NCBI GenBank assembly: GCA_023144005.1
Contig: JAGLGN010000017.1
Span: 1 to 64,000 of the forward strand
Length of the DNA: 64,000 nucleotides
Reading direction: 5' to 3'
Source: a bacterium
Lineage (GTDB): Bacteria; AUK180
Under the pieces are notes generated by a model, which was not told the DNA's origin, searched no databases, and saw nothing but the letters and a program-made list of their open reading frames with translations. The position numbers and the translations under genes are program-made. Numbering within the stretch: the first letter of the stretch is position 1; every line of letters starts with the position of its first letter. Shown piece after piece: positions 28,575 to 38,090 of this stretch.

Positions 28575-30827
28575 ATGAAAAAAAGAAGAAAAAAAGGAAG
28601 AATCACAGAGAGAAGCTTTTTCAGCAATCTCGCGGATATGGCTTTCATGGTTGACAAGGATCTGATCGTTCAAAAAGTGAACGCGTCGCTTTTACAGGAT
28701 ATGGGCTACTCCCGTGAAGAGGTTGTTGGCCAGATGACATGCGGTCAACTCTGCAAAACACCTTTGTGCGGAACTGAGAACTGCACAATAAAGAGAGCCT
28801 GGAGGGAAAAGACAACGGTTGTCGGTTCCACCGTAGCTGAAACAAAATATGGCAAGAAGATTCCGATCAGGGCAAGCTGCGGAATTCTCACTGACGATAA
28901 AGGCAATATTACCGGCGGTTTTGAAATCATCTCAAAAATACCGGAACTTGATGAAGGATTCCTTTCAAATATGGCTGACGCTGCGTTCAGGGTTGATAAG
29001 AACCTCATGGTTCAGCATATTAATGATACTGCCTTGAAACTGCTCGGTTATCAAAAGGCTGAGGTTATCGGGCAAATGACATGTGCGGAACTTTGTAAGA
29101 CCCCTTTATGCGGAACGACGAACTGTACAGTGAAAAATGCAATGTCTGACAGGAGCACCGTTATCGGAACAACCGTGGCCAAAAGTAAAAGCGGGCAGCT
29201 TCTCCCTGTCCGTGCCAGTTGCGGATTTACGGCAGATACCGACGGAAACATCACCGGCGGTTTTGAAGTTCTTTCTCTTGTCAAAGAGATTGACGAGGGC
29301 TTTCTTTCCAATATGGCCGATGCGGCTTTCAGAACCGATAAAAATCTGATCATTCAGAATATTAACGATGCAGCCCTCTCCCAACTCGGATATTCAAGGG
29401 AAGAGGTCGTTGGAAAGCTTTCCTGTGCGGTCTTGTGCAAAACCCCGTATTGCGGAACAGATCAATGCACCATAAAGCGATGCATGAACTCAAAAACAAC
29501 GATCGTCGCTGAAACAGAAGCTCAAAATAAGTCTGGAGCAAAAATACCGATCCGGGCAAGTTGCGGAGTCCTGACAGATGTCTACGGAAATCCTACAGGC
29601 GGATTCGAAATACTTACCGATAACAGTAACCTCGTAGAAATGATCGAGAATGTCAGTAAGCTCGCGATGGACGGAAATCTTTCCGTTAAGGTGAGTGATG
29701 AGATCACGGCCAGAAACGATACGATCGGAAAACTTGGCAAATCCATGAATGAAATGGTGAAGAGCTTGAATGATACCGCAAAAGCCGCCGGCCGGATTGC
29801 AGCCAAAGACCTTACGGTAGCTATCACTCCGAGATCCAAAGATGATAAATTGAATTTAGCGTTCAAGAAAATGGTTGAAGACCTTAGAAATATGATCAAA
29901 GAGGTTATGGAAGCGTCAGATCAGGTGGCCGCTTCAGCCGAAGAGCTTTCAAATACTTCCCAAAATCTTTCCGACGGTTCACAGAAACAGGCAGCCGCCC
30001 TCGAACAGGCATCTTCTTCCATGGAAGAAATGACTACTTCGGTAGAGCAGGTGTCTGATAAGGCGCAGAATCAAGCTTCATCAGTGGAAGAAGTGTCATC
30101 TTCGATAAATGACCTGAACAAATTAATAAAAGATGTCGCGGAAGGAGCTGATAAAGTTAAAACGAATTCCGGAGGCTCGGTTACTCAAGCGGTTGAGGCG
30201 GCAGAAGCTTCGGTAAAGGCAAATGAGGGAATGAAAAAGATCGAAGAAAGTTCCAATAATATAAAGAATATCATCAATGTGATCAACGATATCGCGGATC
30301 AGACCAACCTTCTGGCTTTGAACGCTTCCATTGAAGCAGCCCGTGCCGGAGACGCAGGCCGGGGATTTGCGGTTGTCGCAAAAGAGATCTCAAAACTGGC
30401 CGAGAAAAGTTCGGAAGCAACAAAAGAGATTGCAATGCTGATCAATGAGACCGGCGCGAATGTCGTTGTAGGTTCGGAAATGGTGCTGAAAGTTGATGAA
30501 TCCATTTCTAAAATGAAGGAACTGGCTGAATCGGTCTCCGGTTCTGGACAGACCATGTCGGATTCAGCCAAGGAGCAATTGGAAGGTTTCTCTCAAATCG
30601 CAATTGCAGTCGAGAATATTAACGATATGGCTCAGGGAATCGCGTCATCCGCCGAGGAACAAAGCAGTACATCTGAAGAAATGTCCAAAACGATCGAAGG
30701 TGTAAACGATATCACTCAGCAAGCCGCTTCCAGCTCGGAAGAGATGGCATCTTCTACAGAAGAACTGTCAACTCAGGCGGAGAGCTTGAAGAAATTGGTA
30801 GCTCAATTCAAACTCGATGATAAATAA
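28575..30827 (+). CDS. Soluble chemoreceptor with three cysteine-rich PAS domains
   Basis: A methyl-accepting chemotaxis protein of 750 residues with no membrane segment, so it should sense inside the cell. The N-terminal third is three tandem PAS domains of about 113 residues (about 12-125, 126-240, 241-350). Each has the same cysteine pattern, C-x3-C-x4-C-x4-C in TCxxLCKTPxCGTxxCT, plus a fifth cysteine in RASCG. A HAMP-like linker (about 355-440) precedes the signalling coiled coil, whose tip has [18 protein letters not shown]. Glu/Gln-rich helices around [19 protein letters not shown] are likely methylation or deamidation sites for CheR, CheB and CheD. There is no CheR-binding pentapeptide at the C-terminus. 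The cysteines suggest metal, heme or redox sensing, which is inference. Confidence 0.92.
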   Translation: MKKRRKKGRITERSFFSNLADMAFMVDKDLIVQKVNASLLQDMGYSREEVVGQMTCGQLCKTPLCGTENCTIKRAWREKTTVVGSTVAETKYGKKIPIRASCGILTDDKGNITGGFEIISKIPELDEGFLSNMADAAFRVDKNLMVQHINDTALKLLGYQKAEVIGQMTCAELCKTPLCGTTNCTVKNAMSDRSTVIGTTVAKSKSGQLLPVRASCGFTADTDGNITGGFEVLSLVKEIDEGFLSNMADAAFRTDKNLIIQNINDAALSQLGYSREEVVGKLSCAVLCKTPYCGTDQCTIKRCMNSKTTIVAETEAQNKSGAKIPIRASCGVLTDVYGNPTGGFEILTDNSNLVEMIENVSKLAMDGNLSVKVSDEITARNDTIGKLGKSMNEMVKSLNDTAKAAGRIAAKDLTVAITPRSKDDKLNLAFKKMVEDLRNMIKEVMEASDQVAASAEELSNTSQNLSDGSQKQAAALEQASSSMEEMTTSVEQVSDKAQNQASSVEEVSSSINDLNKLIKDVAEGADKVKTNSGGSVTQAVEAAEASVKANEGMKKIEESSNNIKNIINVINDIADQTNLLALNASIEAARAGDAGRGFAVVAKEISKLAEKSSEATKEIAMLINETGANVVVGSEMVLKVDESISKMKELAESVSGSGQTMSDSAKEQLEGFSQIAIAVENINDMAQGIASSAEEQSSTSEEMSKTIEGVNDITQQAASSSEEMASSTEELSTQAESLKKLVAQFKLDDK

Positions 30828-30837
30828 ACACTCCGCA

Positions 30838-30860
30838 GGAGGGGGTTTTGCGCCCCCTCC
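30838..30860. promoter_or_regulatory. Strong hairpin between receptor and cheR
   Basis: A perfect 8-bp G/C-rich stem, ggaggggg (30838-30845) and ccccctcc (30853-30860), around a 7-base loop. No T-run follows, so it is more likely an mRNA-processing or partial-attenuation element than a full terminator; it could lower expression of cheR-cheA relative to the abundant receptor and CheW. Confidence 0.55.
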
Positions 30861-30878
30861 AACCATTCAGGTAAGAAG

Positions 30879-31709
30879 ATGATAGAACCCGAAGACACAA
30901 TGACTGATTCCAATTTTCGTCTGTTCAGCAAACTGATTTATCGTGAAACAGGGATCTTCATGGATGTGAAAAAAAAGGCACTATTAATTAATCGTCTTAA
31001 AAAGCGCTTGAAATATATGAATATCCCTTCCTTCTATAAATATTACAGATATGTGAAGAAATCAGGGGATAAGGACGAACTGGCGAGATTCATTGATGAA
31101 GTAACGACAAATGTTACAAGCTTCTTCCGAGATCCCAAGCAATTTGAACGGGTCAAGAAATTGATATTCACCAAAATTATCCCGACGCGGCGGAAGAAAA
31201 CTCTCGATATTCTCAGTGCCGGTTGTTCGACAGGACAAGAGCCCTATTCTATTGCGCTTCTGGCAAGAGAAGAGCTTCTTCCCAGGCTTCCGGATTGGCG
31301 AATATCCGTTTCAGGTGTTGATATTTGTGAAAGCGCGATTGTAACCGCAAATAATGGAGAGTATGAAAAGGATGACATCGAATCACTTCCTAAGAAATAC
31401 TTGCTCAAGTATTTTACACAGAATCAGGATAAATACACTATTTCCAATGACATCAAGGAGATGGTCGAGTTGAATCGGCGAAACCTTATCACGCAAACAA
31501 TAGTGGGCAAATATGATATTATCTATTGCCGGAATGTGGTAATTTATTTCGACAAACACAGTAAAAATATCGTATATAATAAATTTCATCATGCCCTTAA
31601 GAAGGACGGCTATCTTATCGTCGGGCATTCCGAAGGATTGATGGGCGATCCGCGTTTTAAATTTCACACTCCGGGAATCTACAGGAAGGTACTTAATGAA
31701 GGAGATTAA
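30879..31709 (+). CDS. cheR: CheR chemoreceptor methyltransferase
   Basis: Methylates receptor glutamates using S-adenosylmethionine. The N-terminal helical part (FSKLIYRETGIFMDVKKKAL) precedes the conserved TTNVTSFFRDPKQF segment, the SAM site SAGCSTGQEPYSIA, and the later YCRNVVIYFD motif. With 276 residues it is standard length. Start is the ATG at 30879; an ATG seven codons later is also possible. It overlaps cheA by 14 bases. Confidence 0.93.
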   Translation: MIEPEDTMTDSNFRLFSKLIYRETGIFMDVKKKALLINRLKKRLKYMNIPSFYKYYRYVKKSGDKDELARFIDEVTTNVTSFFRDPKQFERVKKLIFTKIIPTRRKKTLDILSAGCSTGQEPYSIALLAREELLPRLPDWRISVSGVDICESAIVTANNGEYEKDDIESLPKKYLLKYFTQNQDKYTISNDIKEMVELNRRNLITQTIVGKYDIIYCRNVVIYFDKHSKNIVYNKFHHALKKDGYLIVGHSEGLMGDPRFKFHTPGIYRKVLNEGD

Positions 31710-34482
31710 TTTCAAAGAATTCCAAACATATTTCCGTGAGGAATTAAAGGAATTTGTGGTAACTCTGAACAAAAATCTGGTAAAATATGAGAAAGAGCCC
31801 GAAAACCAGAGACTCATTCAAAAGATCTTCCGTATATTCCACACGATCAAAAGTTCTGCGGCTTCCGTAGGGTTTTTCAACCTGAGCACTCTCGCGCACA
31901 AAGCCGAAGACATTCTGCACCTTCTCAGGGCGGGGGAAATAGTGATCTCGGGAGAGATCATTTCACTTCTCTTGTCAGTGGTCGATCGATTTCAGGATCT
32001 CGCCGGTGAAACGGCGATTTCTTCAGAAGACATTGAACAACTGATCAAGGATCTCGAAAATTACTCCAAGGAAACAACAACTCCTGCAAATACCGCTGTG
32101 ACAACTGACAAGGCGCCTGCTATCTCTGAATTCATCACACATCTATCAGAATATGAAAGATCGATCGTCGATGATCATGCCAAGGGTCACAAATATCATT
32201 ATTGCCTGACAGTAACCGTATTCAATGATGAGGAACTTAAGGGTTTAAGAGCAGAACTTGTGTTCACAACGCTTGAGAAAGAATGTATATTGGTAAAGAC
32301 ATTTCCTGAAAGAGATGGGATTTCAACTTCTTCCGGTACTCATAATTTTTACGCACTGCTGCTTTCCAATCTTTCAGATTCGGAATTAGAGTCAATAATT
32401 TCTATTGATGGAATAGAGAAGGTCGAATTCGAAGAATTGAATTTCAACAAAGGCGCATTTCAATTAAAAGATGAGGGTGGCGAAAAGCATTCGGAAGGAA
32501 CTCAGAATTACGGAAATAACCTCGTTACAAACTCTTCTGAAGCTGAAAATTCGAATATCATCCAGACTTCGAACACCATAAGAGTTTCAATTGATAAACT
32601 TGACAAATTATTCAATCTTGTCGGAGAACTCATCATTGCATCGACCGGTTTCAATGAATTGGAAATGAATTTGAGAGCCAAATCAGAGTATAAACAGATC
32701 AGAGAGGATTTTTCATTTGTTTCAAATAAAGTTATGGATATTTCATCTAAGCTTCAATATAACATTATGCGAACCAGAATGCTTCCGATCTCAATTTTAT
32801 TTAATCAATTCCCCCGAGTAGTAAGAGACCTCAGTCAAGAACATGGGAAAGATATTGAACTTGAACTTATCGGGACTGAAACCGAACTGGACAAGAAGGT
32901 CATTGATGAGATTGGCGATGCACTCTTACATATTCTGAGAAATGCGATCGATCATGGAATTGAATCTCCAGAACAGCGATTAAAAAACGGAAAAGAGCGC
33001 ACGGGAAATATAACGATTGAAGCGATCCAGGTCGGTAATCATATAGTAATCTCTATCCGTGATGATGGTAGCGGCATTGATCTCGAAGAGGTCCGCAAGA
33101 AGGCCGTCGGTATGGGTTACTTCCCAAAGACATCTCCTGAAAAGATTACCGAAAAGGAACTTCTGAAAATTATATTTGAACCGGGATTCAGCACTTCTTC
33201 AAAGATAACAACAATATCGGGCAGAGGCGTTGGGTTGGACGCCGTGAGAAGCGTAGTAGCTACTCTTGGCGGGTCGGTCACCATTCACAATCAACCCTCA
33301 GCCGGCTGCGAGTTCAAGATCGTCCTTCCGCTTACGGTTGCAACAACAACTGTGATTTTTGTCAGGGCAGGAGATTATACCTGCGGCATTCCGGTTGGGT
33401 ATGTTGATCAGATCGTAAAATTCGATGTTAAGAAACTTAGGACTTTCCAGGGGAATTGGCTGGCGGAACTGAATGGCAAACCTGTTCCTTTGACATTTCT
33501 GGAAAGTATTCTGGATACTCATTCCCACAAGCAAATTTCAGAGAAGGAGATCAAAGTAGTGGTCGCGAAATTCAACAATGAACGCTTAGGTTTCATCGTT
33601 GATGATGTGATCGGTGATCAAGAGATCGTTGTTAAGCCGCTGGAAAAGAATTTCCGGGCGATCAAAGGACTGTCTGGGGCAGCTATTCTTGGCAACGGCA
33701 AAATTATCTTTATCTTGGATATCCTTGAAATATTCAATTTACACAAAAACACATTGAATCTGGCCGCAAATGAATATAAGAAGCAATTAGAAACGGAAAT
33801 GACATTGGAGGACGAAGCGATGGATGAAAATAGTAGCATTACAGAAGAAAATGCTCATTCGGATGAGAAAAAAGCATTAACGACATTCACAACAGACGAC
33901 ATTTCGGATATCAATAGATGTCTGAATAAATTCTATAGCGAAGCAAGTGATTCCCTTTCTGGTCTATTAAACCGGAAAGTTACCATCGGAAGCAACAGCG
34001 ATCCGATTTTCATAAACGGCCTGGAATTGATCAATCAGATGCTTGTGAATTTCGAGGACCTTTACTTCGCTTCAATACTTAAAATGTCAAAAAGCATTAA
34101 TATTAATACCATTCTGCTTCTAAATGAGGAGTCCGGCAGAAAGCTCTTCGAGATATTCATGACCAGCTATCAAGAATCGCCCGACCCGGAAAATGCCGAC
34201 ATTATTGAAGGCCTGGGTGAAATCAATAATATACTCGGGAGTATTTTCATCAACAATCTGGCAAATTATCTTAAAGTTGAAATTCATCCTTCCCCACCAA
34301 TCAATGTCTTTGATATGCTTGGGGCCATTGTTCAAGGAGTAGTATCACAGGACGAATTTTTGGACAAAACGATTCTTTATTCTGATACCGAATTCCATAT
34401 TGATTCAGAAAATTCACTTCATGCGCAATTAATGACAGTTCTCGATTCAAAGGAACTAGCCACTCTGAAGGGGACGCTATGA
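31696..34482 (+). CDS. cheA: CheA histidine kinase fused to a CheC-like phosphatase domain
   Basis: Receives signals from the receptor and phosphorylates CheY and CheB. The 928 residues contain an HPt domain with phospho-His49 (FHTIKSSAASVG), a small P2-like domain (about 150-255), the dimerisation region (RVSIDKLDKLFNLVGELIIA), an ATPase domain with ILRNAIDHGIE, DDGSGID and SGRGVGLDAV, and a CheW-like domain (about 540-680). Beyond the normal end there is an acidic linker and then about 195 residues with a CheC/FliY-type motif: E842 and N845 in EGLGEINNILGS with a proline 23 residues later, matching E-x2-N-x22-P. The earlier equivalent position (DINRCL) is degenerate, so one active site remains. 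The stop overlaps the next gene by four bases. Confidence 0.93.
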   Translation: MKEINFKEFQTYFREELKEFVVTLNKNLVKYEKEPENQRLIQKIFRIFHTIKSSAASVGFFNLSTLAHKAEDILHLLRAGEIVISGEIISLLLSVVDRFQDLAGETAISSEDIEQLIKDLENYSKETTTPANTAVTTDKAPAISEFITHLSEYERSIVDDHAKGHKYHYCLTVTVFNDEELKGLRAELVFTTLEKECILVKTFPERDGISTSSGTHNFYALLLSNLSDSELESIISIDGIEKVEFEELNFNKGAFQLKDEGGEKHSEGTQNYGNNLVTNSSEAENSNIIQTSNTIRVSIDKLDKLFNLVGELIIASTGFNELEMNLRAKSEYKQIREDFSFVSNKVMDISSKLQYNIMRTRMLPISILFNQFPRVVRDLSQEHGKDIELELIGTETELDKKVIDEIGDALLHILRNAIDHGIESPEQRLKNGKERTGNITIEAIQVGNHIVISIRDDGSGIDLEEVRKKAVGMGYFPKTSPEKITEKELLKIIFEPGFSTSSKITTISGRGVGLDAVRSVVATLGGSVTIHNQPSAGCEFKIVLPLTVATTTVIFVRAGDYTCGIPVGYVDQIVKFDVKKLRTFQGNWLAELNGKPVPLTFLESILDTHSHKQISEKEIKVVVAKFNNERLGFIVDDVIGDQEIVVKPLEKNFRAIKGLSGAAILGNGKIIFILDILEIFNLHKNTLNLAANEYKKQLETEMTLEDEAMDENSSITEENAHSDEKKALTTFTTDDISDINRCLNKFYSEASDSLSGLLNRKVTIGSNSDPIFINGLELINQMLVNFEDLYFASILKMSKSININTILLLNEESGRKLFEIFMTSYQESPDPENADIIEGLGEINNILGSIFINNLANYLKVEIHPSPPINVFDMLGAIVQGVVSQDEFLDKTILYSDTEFHIDSENSLHAQLMTVLDSKELATLKGTL

Positions 34483-34964
34483 GCGCTGCAAGGGCAAAGA
34501 ATTACATCAATGTTTCGGAGATAAGAATATCACAGGATGATTTAACTCTGGAAACCGTTTTAGGGTCTTCGATTGCAGTATGCTTGTGGGATGGAAAGAG
34601 TTTGACCGGTGGGATAATTCATATATTACTGCCAAAAGGCCCCGAAGGGAAAGTTAAAGAACAAGGGAAATATGCGGATACGGGTTTACCTTGCCTGGTA
34701 AGTAAAATGATCGAATCCGGATGTGATCATAAGGTTTTGGTCGCCAAGATACTTGGAGGGTCTTCTGCATTCAGTGATGACTGGGATAATTCCCTGGGTG
34801 CCAGAAATTATCACACCACGAAAAAGACTTTGGAGCAAATGAAAATTCCGATAGTTTTTGAAGATATTGGAGGAAAGACCGGAAGACACATTTTCTTCTC
34901 CACGATAAATGGCGAGGTTGAGGTGGTTTGCTTGTCAAAACGGAGGACAAATTGCAACGCGTAG
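34479..34964 (+). CDS. cheD: CheD-like protein lacking the catalytic cysteine
   Basis: CheD proteins deamidate receptor glutamines and bind CheC. This 161-residue protein has the fold, with LETVLGSSIAVCLWDG, the conserved His in GGIIHILLP and Thr in YADTGLP, then KILGGSSAF and FEDIGGKTGRHIFF. The catalytic cysteine, which should follow LGS, is replaced by Ser (LGSS); the Cys four residues later is not in the usual position. It is therefore probably inactive as a deamidase but may still bind a CheC domain. It starts inside the end of the CheA-CheC gene (ATGA overlap), which fits a binding partner role. The second CheD at 37.4 kb has the intact triad. Confidence 0.85.
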   Translation: MSAARAKNYINVSEIRISQDDLTLETVLGSSIAVCLWDGKSLTGGIIHILLPKGPEGKVKEQGKYADTGLPCLVSKMIESGCDHKVLVAKILGGSSAFSDDWDNSLGARNYHTTKKTLEQMKIPIVFEDIGGKTGRHIFFSTINGEVEVVCLSKRRTNCNA

Positions 34965-36043
34965 AAGGTAAGATCAATGTTTTGATAGTTGACGACTCTC
35001 CCATGATGAGAAAAATGTTGAAGGAAATACTTTTGACCGACAAGAAAATCCATGTAATGGGAAGTGCTCCGAATGGAAAAATCGCTCTGGCAAAACTTGC
35101 ACTGCATACGCCGGATGTTATTACGTTAGACCTTGAAATGCCCCATGTTGACGGATTGACCACATTAAAGGAGATCATGTCCAACAATCCTATCCCTGTT
35201 CTGATTGTGAGTTCTCACACTACACACGGAGCGAAAAAAACTCTTCTGGCATTATCATACGGAGCCGTGGATTTTGTGACCAAACCCGATGCCAAGTTAA
35301 GCAGGACCGTAATGGATGTTGCAGATGAAATAGTGATGAAGATCAAAGCAGTAAATAAAGCTAAGATCAAGCGCCTGGATATAAAGAAAGTTACGGATTT
35401 TCACTCAATTGAACAGCAAGCGGTAAGTCCTCAGAAGCGAAAAGCAATTCTTGATAAAAATATTTCGGTGATCGCGATCGGGATCTCAACAGGTGGTCCG
35501 GAAGCTCTTGCAGCGATATTACCGACGATTCCCCCGGATATTAAGGCAGGAATTCTCATTGTTCAGCATATGCCGATCGGTTTTACCAAGGTATTTGCGG
35601 AAAGGATGAACAAGATATCTGAAATTGAAGTTCTTGAAGCTGCCAATGGCACCATTATAGCTCCAGGAAGAGTAATAATTGCAAAAGGCGGATTTCATAT
35701 GGTAGTCAAGGAGCAGAAATTCGCTCATATAATAAGATTGAATCAGAATGCACGGGTTTCCCTGTTCCGTCCATCAATTGATGTAATGATGGAATCAGTT
35801 GCAGAAAATTTCGGAAACAATTCAATCGGTGTGATTATGACCGGAATGGGATATGACGGATGTGAAGGAATTGCTAAAATACAATCTGCGGGAGGTTTTT
35901 CTATCGCTCAAGATAAGTCATCTTCAGTAGTATTCGGAATGAACAAGACTGCGATCGCGAAAGGATATATTGAGAAAGTTGTTCCTCTAAAGAGGGTTGT
36001 ACCGCTTATTTTAGAACGATTAGAAGTTATGGAGGTAGCATGA
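34952..36043 (+). CDS. cheB: CheB methylesterase/deamidase
   Basis: Removes receptor methyl groups when phosphorylated. A receiver domain (VLIVDDSPMMRKMLKEILL, phospho-Asp in VITLDLEMP, Lys in FVTKPD) is joined to the esterase with Ser in GISTGGPEAL, His in IVQHMPIGFT and Asp in MTGMGYDG. I place the start at a TTG at 34952, five bases after GGAGG, giving 363 residues; a TTG at 34928 lacks a ribosome site and would add eight residues. It overlaps cheD by 13 bases and cheY by four. Confidence 0.93.
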   Translation: MQRVEGKINVLIVDDSPMMRKMLKEILLTDKKIHVMGSAPNGKIALAKLALHTPDVITLDLEMPHVDGLTTLKEIMSNNPIPVLIVSSHTTHGAKKTLLALSYGAVDFVTKPDAKLSRTVMDVADEIVMKIKAVNKAKIKRLDIKKVTDFHSIEQQAVSPQKRKAILDKNISVIAIGISTGGPEALAAILPTIPPDIKAGILIVQHMPIGFTKVFAERMNKISEIEVLEAANGTIIAPGRVIIAKGGFHMVVKEQKFAHIIRLNQNARVSLFRPSIDVMMESVAENFGNNSIGVIMTGMGYDGCEGIAKIQSAGGFSIAQDKSSSVVFGMNKTAIAKGYIEKVVPLKRVVPLILERLEVMEVA

Positions 36044-36405
36044 AAACTCTTTTAATAGTTGATGATGCAAAATTGATGAGAATGATGATAAGAAAGTCCA
36101 TAAGTGAGGAAAGCTTCAATATTATCGAAGCAGCTAACGGGAAAGAAGCTCTGGCACTCTATAAGGAACACTCCCCTGATGTGGTTACTATGGATATTAC
36201 GATGAAGATCATGAATGGTTTCGAAGCTACGAAACATATACTGGCATATAACAATGAGGCCAAGATCATAATAATTACTGCACTTGGGCAGGAAGTTCTT
36301 CTACAGAAATGTATTAAAGAGGGAATTTCGGATTTCTTGCTCAAGCCATTCTCCAAAGAACGGCTGGTGAAAGTAATTGAAAAACATATGAATGAAAAAA
36401 ACTGA
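36040..36405 (+). CDS. cheY: CheY response regulator
   Basis: Single receiver domain of 121 residues with the acidic pair in LLIVDDAKLM, phospho-Asp in VVTMDITMKIMNG, Thr in IIITALG and Lys in FLLKPF. It would be phosphorylated by CheA and dephosphorylated by the CheC-like domain. No flagellar gene is in the window, so the output could be flagella or another system. It overlaps cheB by four bases and the HD-GYP gene by 14. Confidence 0.92.
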   Translation: MKTLLIVDDAKLMRMMIRKSISEESFNIIEAANGKEALALYKEHSPDVVTMDITMKIMNGFEATKHILAYNNEAKIIIITALGQEVLLQKCIKEGISDFLLKPFSKERLVKVIEKHMNEKN

Positions 36406-37384
36406 ATATAGAACCCTTGTACTCGTCCCTGATGTTGAGCAGGATAAGGTTTTAAGCAATCTGTACGGAGTGGATTTTAATATCACTCTGAGGACGGACT
36501 TTGAGCAGGACATGAATACTAAATACGACATTCTCCTTACAAACACACCAGAATCCCACGAAGGAAAGCATGATTTTTTGGAAGAGCAGGCTATGATCAT
36601 TTATTACTCGATTGAGGATCTTCCTTTCATCACTTCCACTCATTTTTTACATGACAAGTCGTACACAAAGGTTTTCAGGGTCGAGCTGCTGGAAAGATTT
36701 ATCACTAATTTTTTTAACAATGTCCTCATCCCTCAAATTGACAACATCCCATTTGAAACCTATCATGCCAGGGGGCGAGTACTCTCTTTTCTATACAACA
36801 TAGTAAATTCCTTCTCGAATATGATCGAAGCGAAAAGCTATTACACATGGGTTCATAGCAAGCGGGTTGGTCGTATCTCGTATAAAATCGGAGTGGAGCT
36901 CGGATTGCCGGAGGAGAAGCTTGAAGAACTTATTATAGGGGCATTGATACATGACCTCGGAAAGGTTGCGATTTCTGAAAAAATATTGATTAAGCCGGAT
37001 AATCTGGATATGCAGGAATTTAACCAGATTAAGGAACACCCTCTGATCGGTTATTACATGGTCAACAGCTTCAAATGTTTGACGGAGTTGACCCCGTATA
37101 TACTATATCATCACGAGAGATATGATGGATGCGGTTATCCTTTTGGGTTGAAAGGCACTCGTATACCTTTTGAAAGCCGTATTACTTCTATAGCAGATGC
37201 GATAGAATCCATGGTCAGTTCTCGACCATATCGTAGTGGAATGTCTCTTCAGAAAATTAAGAATGAATTGGAGAACAATTCCGGGACACAATTCGATCCG
37301 GACATTGTCAAGAGTACCCTTTCGTTGATAAAGGAAAATGTTTTTGATGATGTGTTTTTACAAAACCTAAATTATCACTTTTGA
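36392..37384 (+). CDS. HD-GYP domain protein, predicted cyclic di-GMP phosphodiesterase
   Basis: A 330-residue protein. Residues about 1-110 look like a receiver fold that has lost its acidic pocket (TLVLVPDVEQDKVLSNLYGV, no DD pair or phospho-Asp). The C-terminal HD-GYP domain is complete: GALIHDLGKVAI, KEHPLIGYYM, HHERYDGCGYP and IADAIESMVSSRPYR. It should cleave cyclic di-GMP. Being inside the chemosensory operon between cheY and the second cheD, it suggests that this pathway and cyclic di-GMP are linked. It starts with an ATG overlapping cheY and is followed 12 bases later by cheD. Confidence 0.88.
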   Translation: MKKTEYRTLVLVPDVEQDKVLSNLYGVDFNITLRTDFEQDMNTKYDILLTNTPESHEGKHDFLEEQAMIIYYSIEDLPFITSTHFLHDKSYTKVFRVELLERFITNFFNNVLIPQIDNIPFETYHARGRVLSFLYNIVNSFSNMIEAKSYYTWVHSKRVGRISYKIGVELGLPEEKLEELIIGALIHDLGKVAISEKILIKPDNLDMQEFNQIKEHPLIGYYMVNSFKCLTELTPYILYHHERYDGCGYPFGLKGTRIPFESRITSIADAIESMVSSRPYRSGMSLQKIKNELENNSGTQFDPDIVKSTLSLIKENVFDDVFLQNLNYHF

Positions 37385-37396
37385 TGTGATAGAAGC

Positions 37397-37867
37397 ATGG
37401 TAGTCGATACAAATCTATTTGTCAAGGCAGGAGAACTTAAAACGGCACAAGCGCCGTCAGTGCTAAAATCTGTCTTAGGTTCATGTGTGGGTCTCACAAT
37501 TTGGGATCCGGTTAAAAAAATCGCGGGATTAGCACATATTTTCATGCCCAAAAGTGATGGAAAAATAGTTTCTGATAATCTACGAGCCAAATTTGCTGAT
37601 ACAGCCGTTCACGAATTGGTCAATGAGATTTTGGCAGCGGGAAGTCGGAAATATAATCTTGAAGCGAAGTTGATAGGCGGGTGCAATATGCTTGGAAAAG
37701 ATGGTGCTTTGTCAGTAGGGAAACGAAACGCGATGATGGTTAAAGAGAAATTACGGGAACTCCATATCCATCTTATATACGAAGATGTAGGAGGCAAGTA
37801 CGGGAGATATATCGCCCTTGATTGTGAGTCCGGTGAACTTACAGTGAAAACGCTCGGACAAGAATAG
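37397..37867 (+). CDS. cheD: CheD receptor glutamine deamidase
   Basis: A 156-residue CheD with the full catalytic set: Cys in VLGSCVGLTIWD, His in GLAHIFMP and Thr in FADTAV. It should deamidate glutamines on the receptor and may be regulated by binding CheC-type proteins, here the C-terminal domain of CheA. It closes the operon. The first CheD at 34.5 kb is a diverged paralogue without the cysteine, and the two are not close in sequence. Confidence 0.92.
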   Translation: MVVDTNLFVKAGELKTAQAPSVLKSVLGSCVGLTIWDPVKKIAGLAHIFMPKSDGKIVSDNLRAKFADTAVHELVNEILAAGSRKYNLEAKLIGGCNMLGKDGALSVGKRNAMMVKEKLRELHIHLIYEDVGGKYGRYIALDCESGELTVKTLGQE

Positions 37868-37941
37868 GTCTCTGCTAATTCTCTTGGCTCTTTACTCTAT
37901 TGTGATCAAATATCCATTCTATACTCTCTTCCCGCTTTCTC

Positions 37942-38090
37942 AACTTGCGGACTTGCTAACGCTTCGGCACTGCGAAGCTTAACTTGTGCTCGTGTGCACT
38001 TGTCGCTTGTGCTCCGCGCAGCGTGTCCATTGTCAATTGTATTTATCCCCCTCTGCCCTAACCTCTAACCTCCAGCCTCTAACCTCTACG
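37942..38090. repeat. Degenerate intergenic repeats
   Basis: The first part (37942-38040) is the ACTTGTGCTC...GCGCAGCGTGTCC family seen at 22.1 kb. The second (38051-38090) is a tandem of CCTCTAACCTC units, the reverse complement of 22026-22069. The last unit contains the stop codon of the small basic protein gene that follows. Confidence 0.7.

Noticed and set aside
31383-31817. 144-residue minus-strand open frame across the cheR/cheA junction
   Set aside because: Antisense to two well-supported genes, with no family match and no ribosome site.
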